DNA of 24,045 nucleotides from an uncultured Bacillota bacterium (lineage in GTDB: Bacteria > Bacillota > Clostridia > Lachnospirales > Lachnospiraceae). Each line of letters opens with the position of its first letter. Position 1 is the stretch's first letter. Location of the stretch: NCBI GenBank assembly GCA_905200905.1, contig CAJKMA010000037.1:1-24045 (forward strand). The letters run 5' to 3'. The notes below the pieces were generated by a model, which did no database searches, was not told the DNA's origin, and saw nothing but the letters and a program-made list of their open reading frames with translations. This document shows positions 7,642-16,307 of this stretch, in pieces. Both the position numbers and the translations under genes were made by a program.

Positions 7642-9993
7642 ATGGTTAGTGCAGTGTTGTTTTTATCCTTTTTTGTATTTTTGATTTTAAATGTGCCCAT
7701 TGCCATTTGTCTTGGACTATCCTCTGTTTGTGCAATTCTGTATTCCGGCACATCTCTTACCATTGTGGCAACGAATGTGTACTCTGGTATCAGTAAATTT
7801 TTACTGTTGGCGATTCCGTTTTTTGTATTGTCTGGAAATATTATGGCAAAGGCAGGAATTTCCAAGAGACTGATTAAGTTTGTAAATACCTGCGTAGGGC
7901 ACAGAAGAGGGGGAATTGCCATTGTGTGTGTTATTGTGGCTTGCTTTTTTGGAGCGATTTCCGGTTCCGGTCCAGCTACTGTGGCAGCCCTTGGAGCAGT
8001 TCTGATTCCGGCTATGGTGGAGGAGGGAAGGTTTTCATCACCGTTCTCCACAGCTCTTATGGCAACTTCCAGTTCCATTGCCATTGTCATACCGCCAAGC
8101 ATTGCTTTTGTAGTCTATGCTTCTATTACAGGGGTGTCCATTGCAGATATGTTTTCCGGCGGAATTGTCCCTGGTATTTTGATGGGGCTTGCTCTGGTGG
8201 TTGTGGTTATGATTGAGGTGCGGAAAAAAGGGATTCAGCCAACCATGGAAAAGGCTTCCTGGCAAGAACGGATGAAGACTTTTGGGGATGCGTTCTGGGG
8301 ATTCCTGATGCCTGTGATTATTCTTGGTGGTATCTACGGGGGGATTTTTACACCTACGGAAGCAGCAGCAGTATCTGTTGTATACGGACTTTTTGTAGGG
8401 ATGGTGATTTACAGGGAAGTAAAATGGAGAGATTTGGTGGATATTTTTGTGGATTCCGCGAAGACCACAGGTGGAATTATGTTGATTGTGGCATGTGCAT
8501 CCTTGTTTTCTTATGTATGCACCCAGTTCGGAATTTCCACAGCAGCCTCTAATCTGTTGTCAGCAGTAGCGCATAATCAGTTTACCTTCCTGTTGATTGT
8601 AAATGTGATTTTTCTGATTGCAGGATGTTTTATTGATGCCAATTCAGCTATGTATATTTTTATTCCCATTATGTTGCCAGTGTGCAAGGCGCTTGGTTAT
8701 GATTTGGTAGCATTTGGTGTTATGGCAACCGTGAATCTGGCAATCGGACAGGTAACCCCTCCAGTTGGAGTGAACCTGTTTGTGGCCATTAGTATTAAAA
8801 TCAAAAAAGGAATGGAGGTTACCCTTCAGCAGATTTCCAGGGCAGTGGTGCCTATGATTGCGGCATCAGTAGTAGTGTTGATGATGATTACTTATGTGCC
8901 TAAGATTTCCACCTTCTTGCCGGAAGTGCTGGCTGGAGGTTCTTATACAGGGAAAGTGGCAAAAGGAAGTGCGGAGAGTTCAAAAGACCCTATGGAAGAT
9001 GCTGCTTTTAACCAGATTGATGATTACAGTGATTTGGGATGGGAGGAGCAAACCTGGAATTTCACTTGTTCTACAACTGAGAATAGTACCTGGTCTGAGG
9101 CCGGAGAGCATTTCGGAAAATTAATGGAACAGGCTACTGGGGGTAAGGTGCATGTGGCTGTATATGCAGCAGATCAGCTTACCAATGGAAATCAGTCCGA
9201 AGGAATCCAGGCTTTAATGGAAGGGGACCCGGTGCAGATTTCCATGCATTCTAATTTGATTTATTCTGCTTTTGACCCTAGATTTAATGTGGTGTCCATG
9301 CCCTTTAACTTTGATTCTCTGGAAGATGCAGATGAGAAGCTGGATGGAAAAGCAGGGGATATGCTGAAAGAAATTTTGGAGGAATATGGACTCCATACCA
9401 TGGGAATTGCAGAAAACGGTTTCCGGCAGCTTACCAATTCACAGAGACCAGTAACCTGTGCAGAAGATATGAAAAATCTGAAAATCCGCGTTGCAGGTTC
9501 CAACTTGTTGACACAGTGCTATAAACTCTGGGGTGCAGATGCTACCAATATGAACTGGTCAGAAACCTATACTGCATTGCAGCAGGGGACAGTAGACGGT
9601 CAGGAGAACCCACTTCCGGCGATTGACGCAGCCAGCGTTCAGGAAGTACAGCAGTATTGTTCTATGTGGAATTCTATTTATGACTGCCTTTTCTTCTGTA
9701 TCAATCAGGAACTGTACGATTCTCTTACACCGGAACAGCAAAAGGTAGTAGATGAAGCTGGAAAGAAAGCAGTAGAATACGAACGCTATATTAACAGGGC
9801 AGGAGACGAAGAAATTTTGAAACGCTGGGCAGAAGAAGACGGTGTGGAAATCCTGCCAGAAGAAGCATTAGACATGGATTCCTTCAAAAAAGCGGTGGAA
9901 GGCATTCCACAATGGTTTGAAGAAGAACTCATAAGCCAGGGCTATGACCCGGAAGAAGTCAAAGAACTGATTCAGGCCTTTCGAGAAGAGTAA
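7642..9993 (+). CDS. Fused TRAP transporter: DctM large permease + DctP solute-binding domain
   Basis: A 783-aa protein joining two normally separate TRAP subunits. Residues 1-433 are a complete DctM large permease: about 11-12 hydrophobic segments, ISGSGPATVAALGAVLIPAM, TPTEAAAVSVVYG, NLAIGQVTPPVGVNLFV and the usual end ITYVPKISTFLPEVL. A hydrophilic linker (~434-468) leads to a DctP-like solute receptor (~469-783). This carries ADQLTNGNQSEGIQALM, the substrate-binding Arg motif LKIRVAGS and WSETYTALQQGTVDGQENP. The receptor has no signal peptide or lipobox, so it must be held outside the cell by the last DctM helix. Together with DctQ this gives a full sodium- or proton-driven importer of an organic acid; the ligand is not readable. 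The frame is open with no sign of a sequencing join. Confidence 0.9.
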   Translation: MVSAVLFLSFFVFLILNVPIAICLGLSSVCAILYSGTSLTIVATNVYSGISKFLLLAIPFFVLSGNIMAKAGISKRLIKFVNTCVGHRRGGIAIVCVIVACFFGAISGSGPATVAALGAVLIPAMVEEGRFSSPFSTALMATSSSIAIVIPPSIAFVVYASITGVSIADMFSGGIVPGILMGLALVVVVMIEVRKKGIQPTMEKASWQERMKTFGDAFWGFLMPVIILGGIYGGIFTPTEAAAVSVVYGLFVGMVIYREVKWRDLVDIFVDSAKTTGGIMLIVACASLFSYVCTQFGISTAASNLLSAVAHNQFTFLLIVNVIFLIAGCFIDANSAMYIFIPIMLPVCKALGYDLVAFGVMATVNLAIGQVTPPVGVNLFVAISIKIKKGMEVTLQQISRAVVPMIAASVVVLMMITYVPKISTFLPEVLAGGSYTGKVAKGSAESSKDPMEDAAFNQIDDYSDLGWEEQTWNFTCSTTENSTWSEAGEHFGKLMEQATGGKVHVAVYAADQLTNGNQSEGIQALMEGDPVQISMHSNLIYSAFDPRFNVVSMPFNFDSLEDADEKLDGKAGDMLKEILEEYGLHTMGIAENGFRQLTNSQRPVTCAEDMKNLKIRVAGSNLLTQCYKLWGADATNMNWSETYTALQQGTVDGQENPLPAIDAASVQEVQQYCSMWNSIYDCLFFCINQELYDSLTPEQQKVVDEAGKKAVEYERYINRAGDEEILKRWAEEDGVEILPEEALDMDSFKKAVEGIPQWFEEELISQGYDPEEVKELIQAFREE

Positions 9994-10047
9994 GAAACAA
10001 CTGTCCGATGTTCCAGACAAATTTAACAAAACAAACTCAATAAAAAT

Positions 10048-10191
10048 AGCTGTCTTATATAATTGTCTTTTGGCATATGAATATCGTTCAGGCGAATTTG
10101 TCGAGTACCCGTTGAGACTACAGGCTCAACGGGAGCGCAGACTGAGCCGGAACGGTATCATATGCCGCATGACACTTTCCATAAGACAGCT
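10048..10191. terminator. Long nested hairpin between convergent genes; bidirectional terminator with structured insert
   Basis: The outer stem is AGCTGTCTTAT (10048-10058) with ATAAGACAGCT (10181-10191), followed by TTCTTTTTAA on the plus side and ATTTTTATT on the minus side. Inside it TGTC/GACA pair, then GGCATATGA plus TATCGTTC (10072-10089) with GAACGGTA plus TCATATGCC (10150-10166), leaving one bulged A. In the centre is a perfect 9-bp hairpin CCCGTTGAG/CTCAACGGG (10108-10133). The ends look like a shared terminator of the TRAP operon and the purine permease. The 120-nt structured interior is far more than a terminator needs and may be an RNA or an inserted repeat. Confidence 0.65.
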
Positions 10192-10196
10192 TCTTT

Positions 10197-11507
10197 TTAA
10201 TTCTCTTTATCTTTTGGCAAAATAAGATTTAGAAGTACCGCGCAAATGGTTGCCAGTACAACAGGAGATTTTCCGAAAATCATGGTGACCCATTCTGGAA
10301 ATTGTGCAAGAGAGGCACTCGCCTGTGTAACACCCATACCCATGGCAATAGAAAGTCCCACAATGGTAGTGCTTCGGAAGGTTAATGGTTTTTGGGTAAT
10401 CAGTTTGATTCCGGTCATGGCAATGGTAGCAAATACAGAAACGGTAGCTCCGCCCAGTACACAGGAGGGAATGGTAGTCAGCAGGGAGGAAAACTTTGGA
10501 AGGATTCCAGCGACTAACAGAATCACTGCAGATAGACCAAGCACCACTCGGTTTACTACTTTGGTTGTTACGACAATGCCTACATTCTGGCTGAAGGTAG
10601 CAGTAGGAAGTCCCCCTAGAAGTGCACCTATAATATTTGAAATACCATAACCAAAGATACCGCCTTTTAATTCCTGATCTGTGGGCATACGATCCATGGA
10701 ACCTGTGGTGGTTGCAGAAAAATCACCAATGGCCTGAATGGAGTTAATAGCAAATAATATGCCAATGGCTGCACAGGAGGAGATTTCAAATTTAATTCCA
10801 AAGTGCAGGGGCATAGGAATCTGGAAGAAAGCGGCATTAGCAACAGGTGTAAAATCCACCATACCTGCAAACAGGGAGATAATATAACCTACAATAATGC
10901 CAATTAATATAGAAGCAAGTTTTACAATGCCTTTGCCAAAATGATTCAGTGTAATTACCACTGCCAGGGTAATTAAGGAAATGGCCCAGTTTTGCCAGGA
11001 ACCGTAGTTTGGTTTTCCAACTCCTCCTGCCATATAGTTAATGGCCGTTGGGTACAGGGAAAGACCAATGGCAAATACTACCGTACCTGTAATTAATGGT
11101 GGGAAGAATTTGCGGATGGTTTTAATATTTAGTCCCACCAGTGCGGCAATGATACCGCCGAAAATCTGTGCACCTAAAATTGTAGCAACATCAAAACCTT
11201 CTGCAATTGCCTGCATACTGGGTACATAGGCAAAACTGATACCCATAATCACAGGCAGGCCGGAACCAATGGCCATGGCTTTTCCCTTAAAAATGGGGAA
11301 GAGTTGTAAAAGGGTAGATAAGGCTGCCACAATTAAGGCTGCCTGGAGTAAAGTAACGGAATCTGCATCGGAAAGTCCGGCAGAACCAGAGACAATGATT
11401 GCAGGGGTTACACATCCTACAATCATGGCAACTACATGCTGCAGTGCCAGGGGAATTGCTTTTCCAAGTGCTGGACGTCCATCCAGCTTAAACAGTTCAG
11501 AGTCCAT
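10197..11507 (-). CDS. NCS2 family xanthine/uric acid/purine permease
   Basis: A 436-aa polytopic membrane protein of the nucleobase:cation symporter-2 (NAT/NCS2) family, likely a proton-coupled importer of xanthine, urate or a related purine. It opens with the family-typical PLALQHVVAMIVGCVTPAIIV and has about 12-14 hydrophobic segments. It also has the central ATTTGSMDRMP stretch and the NAT signature QNVGIVVTTK, which fits Q-N-x-G-x4-T. The signature resembles xanthine/urate carriers more than uracil carriers, but the exact substrate is not fixed by sequence. The start has an ACGGAGGTATACCCT ribosome site. Transcribed alone from its own promoter, convergent with the TRAP operon and divergent from the debranching enzyme gene. 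The leader is only ~33 nt, so no purine riboswitch fits. Confidence 0.92.
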   Translation of the reverse strand: MDSELFKLDGRPALGKAIPLALQHVVAMIVGCVTPAIIVSGSAGLSDADSVTLLQAALIVAALSTLLQLFPIFKGKAMAIGSGLPVIMGISFAYVPSMQAIAEGFDVATILGAQIFGGIIAALVGLNIKTIRKFFPPLITGTVVFAIGLSLYPTAINYMAGGVGKPNYGSWQNWAISLITLAVVITLNHFGKGIVKLASILIGIIVGYIISLFAGMVDFTPVANAAFFQIPMPLHFGIKFEISSCAAIGILFAINSIQAIGDFSATTTGSMDRMPTDQELKGGIFGYGISNIIGALLGGLPTATFSQNVGIVVTTKVVNRVVLGLSAVILLVAGILPKFSSLLTTIPSCVLGGATVSVFATIAMTGIKLITQKPLTFRSTTIVGLSIAMGMGVTQASASLAQFPEWVTMIFGKSPVVLATICAVLLNLILPKDKEN

Positions 11508-11546
11508 AGGGTATACCTCCGTAATAATATGACTTTTTTCGAGAAT

Positions 11547-11575
11547 ATAGTATCATCTGAAAAAACAAAATGCAA
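11547..11575 (-). promoter_or_regulatory. Promoter of the NCS2 permease
   Basis: On the minus strand TTGCAT (11575-11570) and TACTAT (11552-11547) have a 17-bp spacer. It gives a short ~33-nt leader before the permease start. Confidence 0.5.
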
Positions 11576-11590
11576 GAAAGAAGGGGAGGT

Positions 11591-11619
11591 TTGACGGAAA
11601 AAGGAAAAATCAGTATAAT
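11591..11619 (+). promoter_or_regulatory. Promoter of the glycogen-debranching-type gene
   Basis: TTGACG (11591-11596) and TATAAT (11614-11619) with a 17-bp spacer form a near-perfect sigma-A promoter. It lies back-to-back with the permease promoter 16 bp away. Transcription would begin near 11626. Confidence 0.75.
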
Positions 11620-11666
11620 GGAAAAAGAAAAAATTACGAAAATCGAAAGAGATGGAGAGAATACCT

Positions 11667-13799
11667 GTGAAGTTTTATAGTCATAAATATATTTTAGAGA
11701 ATCAAGTTTCTGTAAATCCCATGGGGGAGATTGCAGGATTTCAGGTGCGGCCGGGTATGTTTGATGTGAATGGGGCTCTTGCATTGCCAAACGGGGTTAA
11801 TTTTACAGTGCATACGCACAATGGAACTTCTTGTGAACTGCTGTTATTTCACAGAGGAGAGGAAGAGCCTTATGCAGTGCTTCCGTTTCCAGAGGCTTAC
11901 AAAATCGGGGATGTATATTCCATGATAGTTTTTGACTTGAAGGTAGAAGATTTTGAATATGCCTATCGTATTGATGGTCCTAATAAACCTAAGAAGGGGT
12001 TGCTGTTTGATAAGACAAAGGTGCTTTTGGACCCTTATGCCAGGGTGGTAGCAGGACAGAGAATCTGGGGAGAGCGTAAACAAGGAGCATACCATGCTAG
12101 AGTTTTGCAGGATGTTTTTGACTGGGGAGATAGGAAGCAGTCCCACAAGGAATTGTGTGATTTGGTGATTTATGAGCTTCATGTAAGGGGCTTCACTCAG
12201 CACCCCTCTTCTAATGTAAAGCACAGAGGAACCTTTGAGGGATTAAAAGAGAAAATTCCTTATTTAAAGGAACTTGGAATCAATGCGGTAGAGCTGATGC
12301 CTATTTTTGAATTTGATGAAACCATGAATGCAAGAGAAGTAGACGGGAAAAAGTTGATGGAATACTGGGGCTATAATACCGTGAGTTTTTTTGCACCGAA
12401 TACCAGTTATATTGCCCAGGATGAATACAATCAGGAAGGTACGGAGCTGAAAGAATTGATTAAGGAACTTCATGAAAATCACATTGAAGTGATTCTGGAT
12501 GTGGTGTTTAATCATACAGCAGAGGGGAATGAAAAGGGGCCAACCTTCTGTTTTAAAGGCTTGGACAATAATCTTTATTATATGCTGACACCGGATGGGA
12601 ATTACTATAACTTTAGTGGCTGCGGCAATACGCTAAACTGTAATCATCCCATTGTACGTCAGATGATTCTGGAATGTCTGAGATATTGGACGGTAAGCTA
12701 TCGGGTAGATGGTTTCCGGTTTGATTTGGCAAGTATTCTGGGAAGAAATGCGGACGGCTCTCCTATGAATAATCCGCCACTTTTGGAAAGTTTGGCAAAT
12801 GATCCGGTCCTTAGCAATGTAAAACTCATTGCAGAAGCATGGGATGCAGGCGGTTTGTATCAGGTTGGAAGTTTTCCGGCAGGAAGGCGCTGGGCAGAGT
12901 GGAATGGAAGATATCGAGATAATCTTAGAGGATATCTGAAAGGAGAAAACTGGGAAGCATGGAATGCAGCTTGGAGAATTGGCGGATCTGGAGATATGTA
13001 TGGCGGTGTTTTTCACGATGATAACCGTGATTATGCTGGCTACAATTCTTCCATTAATTTCTTTACCTGCCATGACGGATTTACCTTGTATGATTTGTAT
13101 TCTTATAATAACAAGCACAATGAAAATAATGGCTGGAACAATACAGACGGGGCAAATGATAACCGTAGCTGGAATTGTGGGGCAGAAGGGGAGACAGATG
13201 ATCCAGAAGTTTTGAAACTGCGCTATCGTATGATTCGCAATGCTTGTGCAATTCTTATGTGCAGCAGGGGAACTCCTATGTTTCTGGCAGGAGACGAGTT
13301 TGGAAATACCCAGTTTGGAAATAATAATTCTTATTGCCAAGATAATGAAATTTCCTGGTTAGATTGGAATTATCTGGAGAAAAACAAAGAGTTGTTTGAA
13401 TTTTTTAAATTTATGATTGCTTACCGCCATAAACATGCAGTCATCAGGAAGAAACTTCCCAATGCAGTATGTGGTATGGATTCCATTCATGCCCATGATG
13501 TGCAGGCAGAACGAACGAATCTGCCGGATGGCACTAGAACCTTTGGCATTAGCTTTGCAGGCTATGATAAGAAAAAAGGAGAAGATGACCTGATTTATAT
13601 AGCTCTGAACACCTATTGGGAGGATGTGACCATTACCTTGCCAGATTTACACAGAAGAGGTGCTTGGTATTTAAGTGTGAACACTTATGGAGATGGACAG
13701 GGAAAATATTTCTATCCAGAAGGAGAGGAAGTACGGATAGAAGGAAATTTTGTAATGCGGCCCAGAAGTGTGGCTGTGTTTACAGGGAAAACTTTTTAA
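11667..13799 (+). CDS. GH13 glycogen debranching / isoamylase-type enzyme (GlgX-like)
   Basis: About 710 aa, cytoplasmic (no signal peptide). It probably hydrolyses alpha-1,6 branch points of glycogen or limit dextrin. An N-terminal CBM48-like domain (~20-140) precedes a GH13 barrel. The conserved regions are DVVFNH (278-283), GFRFDLA with nucleophile D353, IAEAWD with acid/base E390, and CHDGFTLYDLYSYNNKHN with the HD pair 469-470. A beta-rich C-terminal domain ends RPRSVAVF. Length and motifs fit GlgX/isoamylase (GH13_11). An in-frame ATG at 11652 would add five residues. The GTG at 11667 is preferred because GGAGAG sits 7 nt before it, while the ATG has no well-spaced site. Monocistronic, with its own promoter and terminator; no glg genes adjoin it. 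Confidence 0.9.
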   Translation: MKFYSHKYILENQVSVNPMGEIAGFQVRPGMFDVNGALALPNGVNFTVHTHNGTSCELLLFHRGEEEPYAVLPFPEAYKIGDVYSMIVFDLKVEDFEYAYRIDGPNKPKKGLLFDKTKVLLDPYARVVAGQRIWGERKQGAYHARVLQDVFDWGDRKQSHKELCDLVIYELHVRGFTQHPSSNVKHRGTFEGLKEKIPYLKELGINAVELMPIFEFDETMNAREVDGKKLMEYWGYNTVSFFAPNTSYIAQDEYNQEGTELKELIKELHENHIEVILDVVFNHTAEGNEKGPTFCFKGLDNNLYYMLTPDGNYYNFSGCGNTLNCNHPIVRQMILECLRYWTVSYRVDGFRFDLASILGRNADGSPMNNPPLLESLANDPVLSNVKLIAEAWDAGGLYQVGSFPAGRRWAEWNGRYRDNLRGYLKGENWEAWNAAWRIGGSGDMYGGVFHDDNRDYAGYNSSINFFTCHDGFTLYDLYSYNNKHNENNGWNNTDGANDNRSWNCGAEGETDDPEVLKLRYRMIRNACAILMCSRGTPMFLAGDEFGNTQFGNNNSYCQDNEISWLDWNYLEKNKELFEFFKFMIAYRHKHAVIRKKLPNAVCGMDSIHAHDVQAERTNLPDGTRTFGISFAGYDKKKGEDDLIYIALNTYWEDVTITLPDLHRRGAWYLSVNTYGDGQGKYFYPEGEEVRIEGNFVMRPRSVAVFTGKTF

Positions 13800-13803
13800 A
13801 GTA

Positions 13804-13840
13804 AAAAGGGGGCTGTCTATTGTCCGGACAGCTCCCTTTT
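13804..13840. terminator. Bidirectional terminator
   Basis: AAAAGGGGGCTGTC and GACAGCTCCCTTTT form a 14-bp stem with one G-T pair around a short loop, so both strands carry a T-run. It lies 5 bp after the debranching gene and ends the convergent cytidylate-kinase-like gene too. Confidence 0.85.
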
Positions 13841-13874
13841 ACGTCAACTTTTTAAAACTTAATCTGAGATTTTT

Positions 13875-14492
13875 TTAAATAGATTCTTCCTCAGGAGTCC
13901 ATTCCCGATAAATTTGGGCCAGGAGTTTTACTAGGAATTCTTTGGAAAATTGACTGGTATCTACACAGAAGTTGTAGTTTTCCGGATCATTCCATTTTTC
14001 GTCTGTGAAGAATTCATAGTAGGCTTTTCTGGATTTATCCGTTTTACGAATCATAGCCCTTGCACTACGGTCCTCACGTCCCAGGCGCTCCATGACTTTT
14101 TGCACCCGATATTCGTAAGGTGCATATACAAAGAGACTGAGACATTTGCCACGAAGCAGATAGTTGGCGCATCTGCCAACTATGATGCAGTCTTCTTTTT
14201 GAGCTAAGTCCTGGATAATTTTTGACTGTGTTTCAAAAAGAACATCATTCATGGGATGAAAATGATACTGAGGCTGCATCTGCATCTGATCTTTAATGGG
14301 AAGACGCCACTGGCTGGCTTTTTTCTCATCTACTTTCAGCAATTCTTCATAGGGAATATCGTTTGCCTCACTGGCAAGACGAATTAATTCCTGGTCATAG
14401 AAATGAATACCAAGTTCTTCGGCGAGGGCTTTCCCCAACAGTCTTCCGCCGCTTCCATACATACGGTTAATGGTAATAATACGATGAGCCAT
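13875..14492 (-). CDS. Cytidylate kinase-like P-loop protein
   Basis: A 205-aa cytoplasmic protein of the cytidylate kinase-like (Cytidylate_kin2/AAA_26) family. The N-terminus IITINRMYGSGGRLLGK is a P-loop (G13-K21) in the family's usual IxRxxGSGG form. HFYDQELI, DCIIVGRCANYLL and the Arg-rich lid VMERLGREDRSARAMIRKTDKSRKAYYEFF follow. True CMP kinases share the P-loop but not this middle region, so the phosphorylated substrate is not known. The ATAAGGAGGTATCACT ribosome site fixes the start. A TATAAT (minus strand, 14546-14541) lies upstream with only a weak -35. The gene is divergent from the LCP gene and convergent with the debranching gene. Confidence 0.85.
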   Translation of the reverse strand: MAHRIITINRMYGSGGRLLGKALAEELGIHFYDQELIRLASEANDIPYEELLKVDEKKASQWRLPIKDQMQMQPQYHFHPMNDVLFETQSKIIQDLAQKEDCIIVGRCANYLLRGKCLSLFVYAPYEYRVQKVMERLGREDRSARAMIRKTDKSRKAYYEFFTDEKWNDPENYNFCVDTSQFSKEFLVKLLAQIYREWTPEEESI

Positions 14493-14605
14493 AGTGATAC
14501 CTCCTTATATTCTGAATTCTCACTTCCGTTTGCTGAATTTATTATAACACAAATATTCCGAAAATTCTACAAATATGAAGGAAATGTAACAATATTTTCC
14601 TGAGG

Positions 14606-14634
14606 TTGCATTTTTCGGGGAGATATATTATATT
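14606..14634 (+). promoter_or_regulatory. Promoter of the LCP gene
   Basis: TTGCAT (14606-14611) and TATATT (14629-14634) with a 17-bp spacer, about 60 bp before the start codon. Confidence 0.5.
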
Positions 14635-14692
14635 AAAAGTTGTAATGTCATCAGACCATAGATTGTGTGACTTATTATAAGGAGAATGAAAA

Positions 14693-16225
14693 ATGGAGAA
14701 CACAAATAATAAAAAGAAGATGAGTCCGGCAAAACGGAAAAAAAAGCGGATTCAAAAGGCATTCCGCATTGCTGGAGAGATTTTGGTGGGTATTCAGATC
14801 CTTGTGACACTTGTTTTCATTGGATGTATCTGGAGACTGGGAATGATTCCTACCAAGCTGGTAGCAGGTCTGGCAGCTATCTTACTGGTGTTTGCAGCGT
14901 TGTTGTTTACCATGCAGGTGATTACTAGAGGAAAGGCAGTGGTCAGTAAGTTAGTTAGTATTTTGATGTCTGCAGTACTAGTTTTTGGTTCTGTATATCT
15001 GTTTAAAACGCATGATGCAGTGGAAGGTCTTACAGATGCGTCTCTGGGAAAACAGGTGCATAGCATTTTGGTAGTGGTTCGTAAAGACGACCCGGCAGAA
15101 AAAGTCCAGGATACCAAGGACTATATTTACGGTGTTCAGCAGAACCCAGAAGAGAATGAAATTGATAAGGCTATGGAAAAGGTCAATGAGGATGCAGGTG
15201 CAGAAGTTATGATTGCACAGTATAATACACTGAATGAGCAGGCAGCAGCCCTTTTAGATGAAAGCGTTGAGGCTATTATATATGATGAAGGTTACGGCGG
15301 AATTTTGGATGAGGTATATGAGGGATTCAGCAGCCAGACTAAGATTATTGGCCAGTACAGCATTGAGAGCGAACCAACAGAAGAAGAAAATTTGTTGGCA
15401 GGTGCAGCTGCAGAGGTCAATGTCAAGGATGAGACCTTTAGCATGTATATTAGTGGTATTGACGTATATGGACCGATTTCATCTAAGAGCAGAAGTGATG
15501 TTAATATTATTGCAACGGTAAATCCTAGCACCAAGCAGATTCTGCTTACCAATACACCTCGTGACTATTATGTTCCCATTCCAGGTGTTAGTGGAGAGGG
15601 AAAAGATAAACTTACACATGCAGGAATTTATGGCGTAGAAAAATCCATGGCCACACTTGGACAGTTATATGGTATTGACATTCCGTTTTATGCAAGAGTG
15701 AATTTTACTTCCCTGATTACAATGGTGGATTTAATGGGTGGTATTGATGTGGATTCAGAAGTTGCATTTACATCCAATGGAGATGGTGGTGCAATTATTA
15801 ATGTACAGAAGGGTCTAAATCATTTTGATGGAAAGCAGGCGCTGGCCTTTGCAAGAGAACGTTATAGTTTGGAAGGCGGAGACAACCAGAGAGGTAAGAA
15901 TCAGATGGCTGTCATTCAGGCTATGTTTAAAAAGATGATTACACCAGAAATGCTTGTGAAGGCACCAACTATGATTTCTGAAATCAGTGATAGTGTAGAA
16001 ACGAATATGTCCATGGAGCAGATTCAGAAACTGATTCAGAGCCAGTTAAGTGGCGGCGGAAGCTGGACCATTAAATCTGTTGCAGCAGAAGGTACAGGAG
16101 ATAGCCAGTACTGTTATTCCATGCCTGGAACAGCTTTGTATGTAATGCAGCCGAATATGGATACCGTAGAAAATATTAAATCCCTGATGCAAATGGTACA
16201 AAATGGAGAAAAACTTCCAGAATAA
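14693..16225 (+). CDS. LytR-CpsA-Psr (LCP) family cell-envelope protein, CpsA-type
   Basis: A 510-aa membrane protein that probably attaches undecaprenyl-linked glycopolymers (teichoic acid or capsule-type) to peptidoglycan. A very basic start (KKRKKKRIQK region) precedes three transmembrane helices at ~27-48, 55-77 and 84-104. An extracellular accessory domain follows (~115-240), then the LCP domain (~265-450). The LCP domain contains TNTPRDYYV (R290), DKLTHAGIYG, LMGGIDVDS and the Arg-rich LAFARERYSLEGGDNQRGKNQ. Three helices plus an accessory domain is the CpsA/Cps2A architecture rather than the single-helix TagU type. The AAGGAGAATGAAAA site supports the start. No capsule genes adjoin it. 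Confidence 0.93.
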   Translation: MENTNNKKKMSPAKRKKKRIQKAFRIAGEILVGIQILVTLVFIGCIWRLGMIPTKLVAGLAAILLVFAALLFTMQVITRGKAVVSKLVSILMSAVLVFGSVYLFKTHDAVEGLTDASLGKQVHSILVVVRKDDPAEKVQDTKDYIYGVQQNPEENEIDKAMEKVNEDAGAEVMIAQYNTLNEQAAALLDESVEAIIYDEGYGGILDEVYEGFSSQTKIIGQYSIESEPTEEENLLAGAAAEVNVKDETFSMYISGIDVYGPISSKSRSDVNIIATVNPSTKQILLTNTPRDYYVPIPGVSGEGKDKLTHAGIYGVEKSMATLGQLYGIDIPFYARVNFTSLITMVDLMGGIDVDSEVAFTSNGDGGAIINVQKGLNHFDGKQALAFARERYSLEGGDNQRGKNQMAVIQAMFKKMITPEMLVKAPTMISEISDSVETNMSMEQIQKLIQSQLSGGGSWTIKSVAAEGTGDSQYCYSMPGTALYVMQPNMDTVENIKSLMQMVQNGEKLPE

Positions 16226-16238
16226 AAGGGATTTTGTC

Positions 16239-16267
16239 TTGGCAGAAAAGACAAGAAGTGATATGAT
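16239..16267 (+). promoter_or_regulatory. Promoter of the lysine-riboswitch leader
   Basis: TTGGCA (16239-16244) and TATGAT (16262-16267) with a 17-bp spacer. The start near 16274 places a small 5' hairpin (GTTCTGGC/GCCAGGAAC, 16285-16305) directly ahead of the aptamer. Confidence 0.65.
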
Positions 16268-16307
16268 AACAAAATAGAAAAACAGTTCTGGCGTTTGCCA
16301 GGAACGA

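Noticed and set aside
7254..8102. 282-aa minus-strand ORF opposite dctQ/dctM
   Set aside because: Low-complexity Thr/Asn/Ile-rich translation with no domain, wholly antisense to two well-supported transporter genes; a shadow frame.
10048..10191. 6S RNA, integron attC site or transposon end as identity of the nested hairpin
   Set aside because: No attC core sites, no clear own promoter as for 6S RNA, and no flanking direct repeat or transposase; kept only as an unexplained structure.
11508..11546. Purine riboswitch before the NCS2 permease
   Set aside because: Only ~33 nt between predicted start and gene; no room for the aptamer.
12633..13340. 235-aa minus-strand ORF opposite the debranching enzyme
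   Set aside because: Ile/Ser-rich composition typical of an antisense shadow; the plus strand carries clear GH13 catalytic motifs.
16234..16254. TTGTCTT/AAGACAA hairpin as terminator of the LCP gene
   Set aside because: Only 7 bp, no T-run after it, and it overlaps the -35 of the riboswitch promoter.
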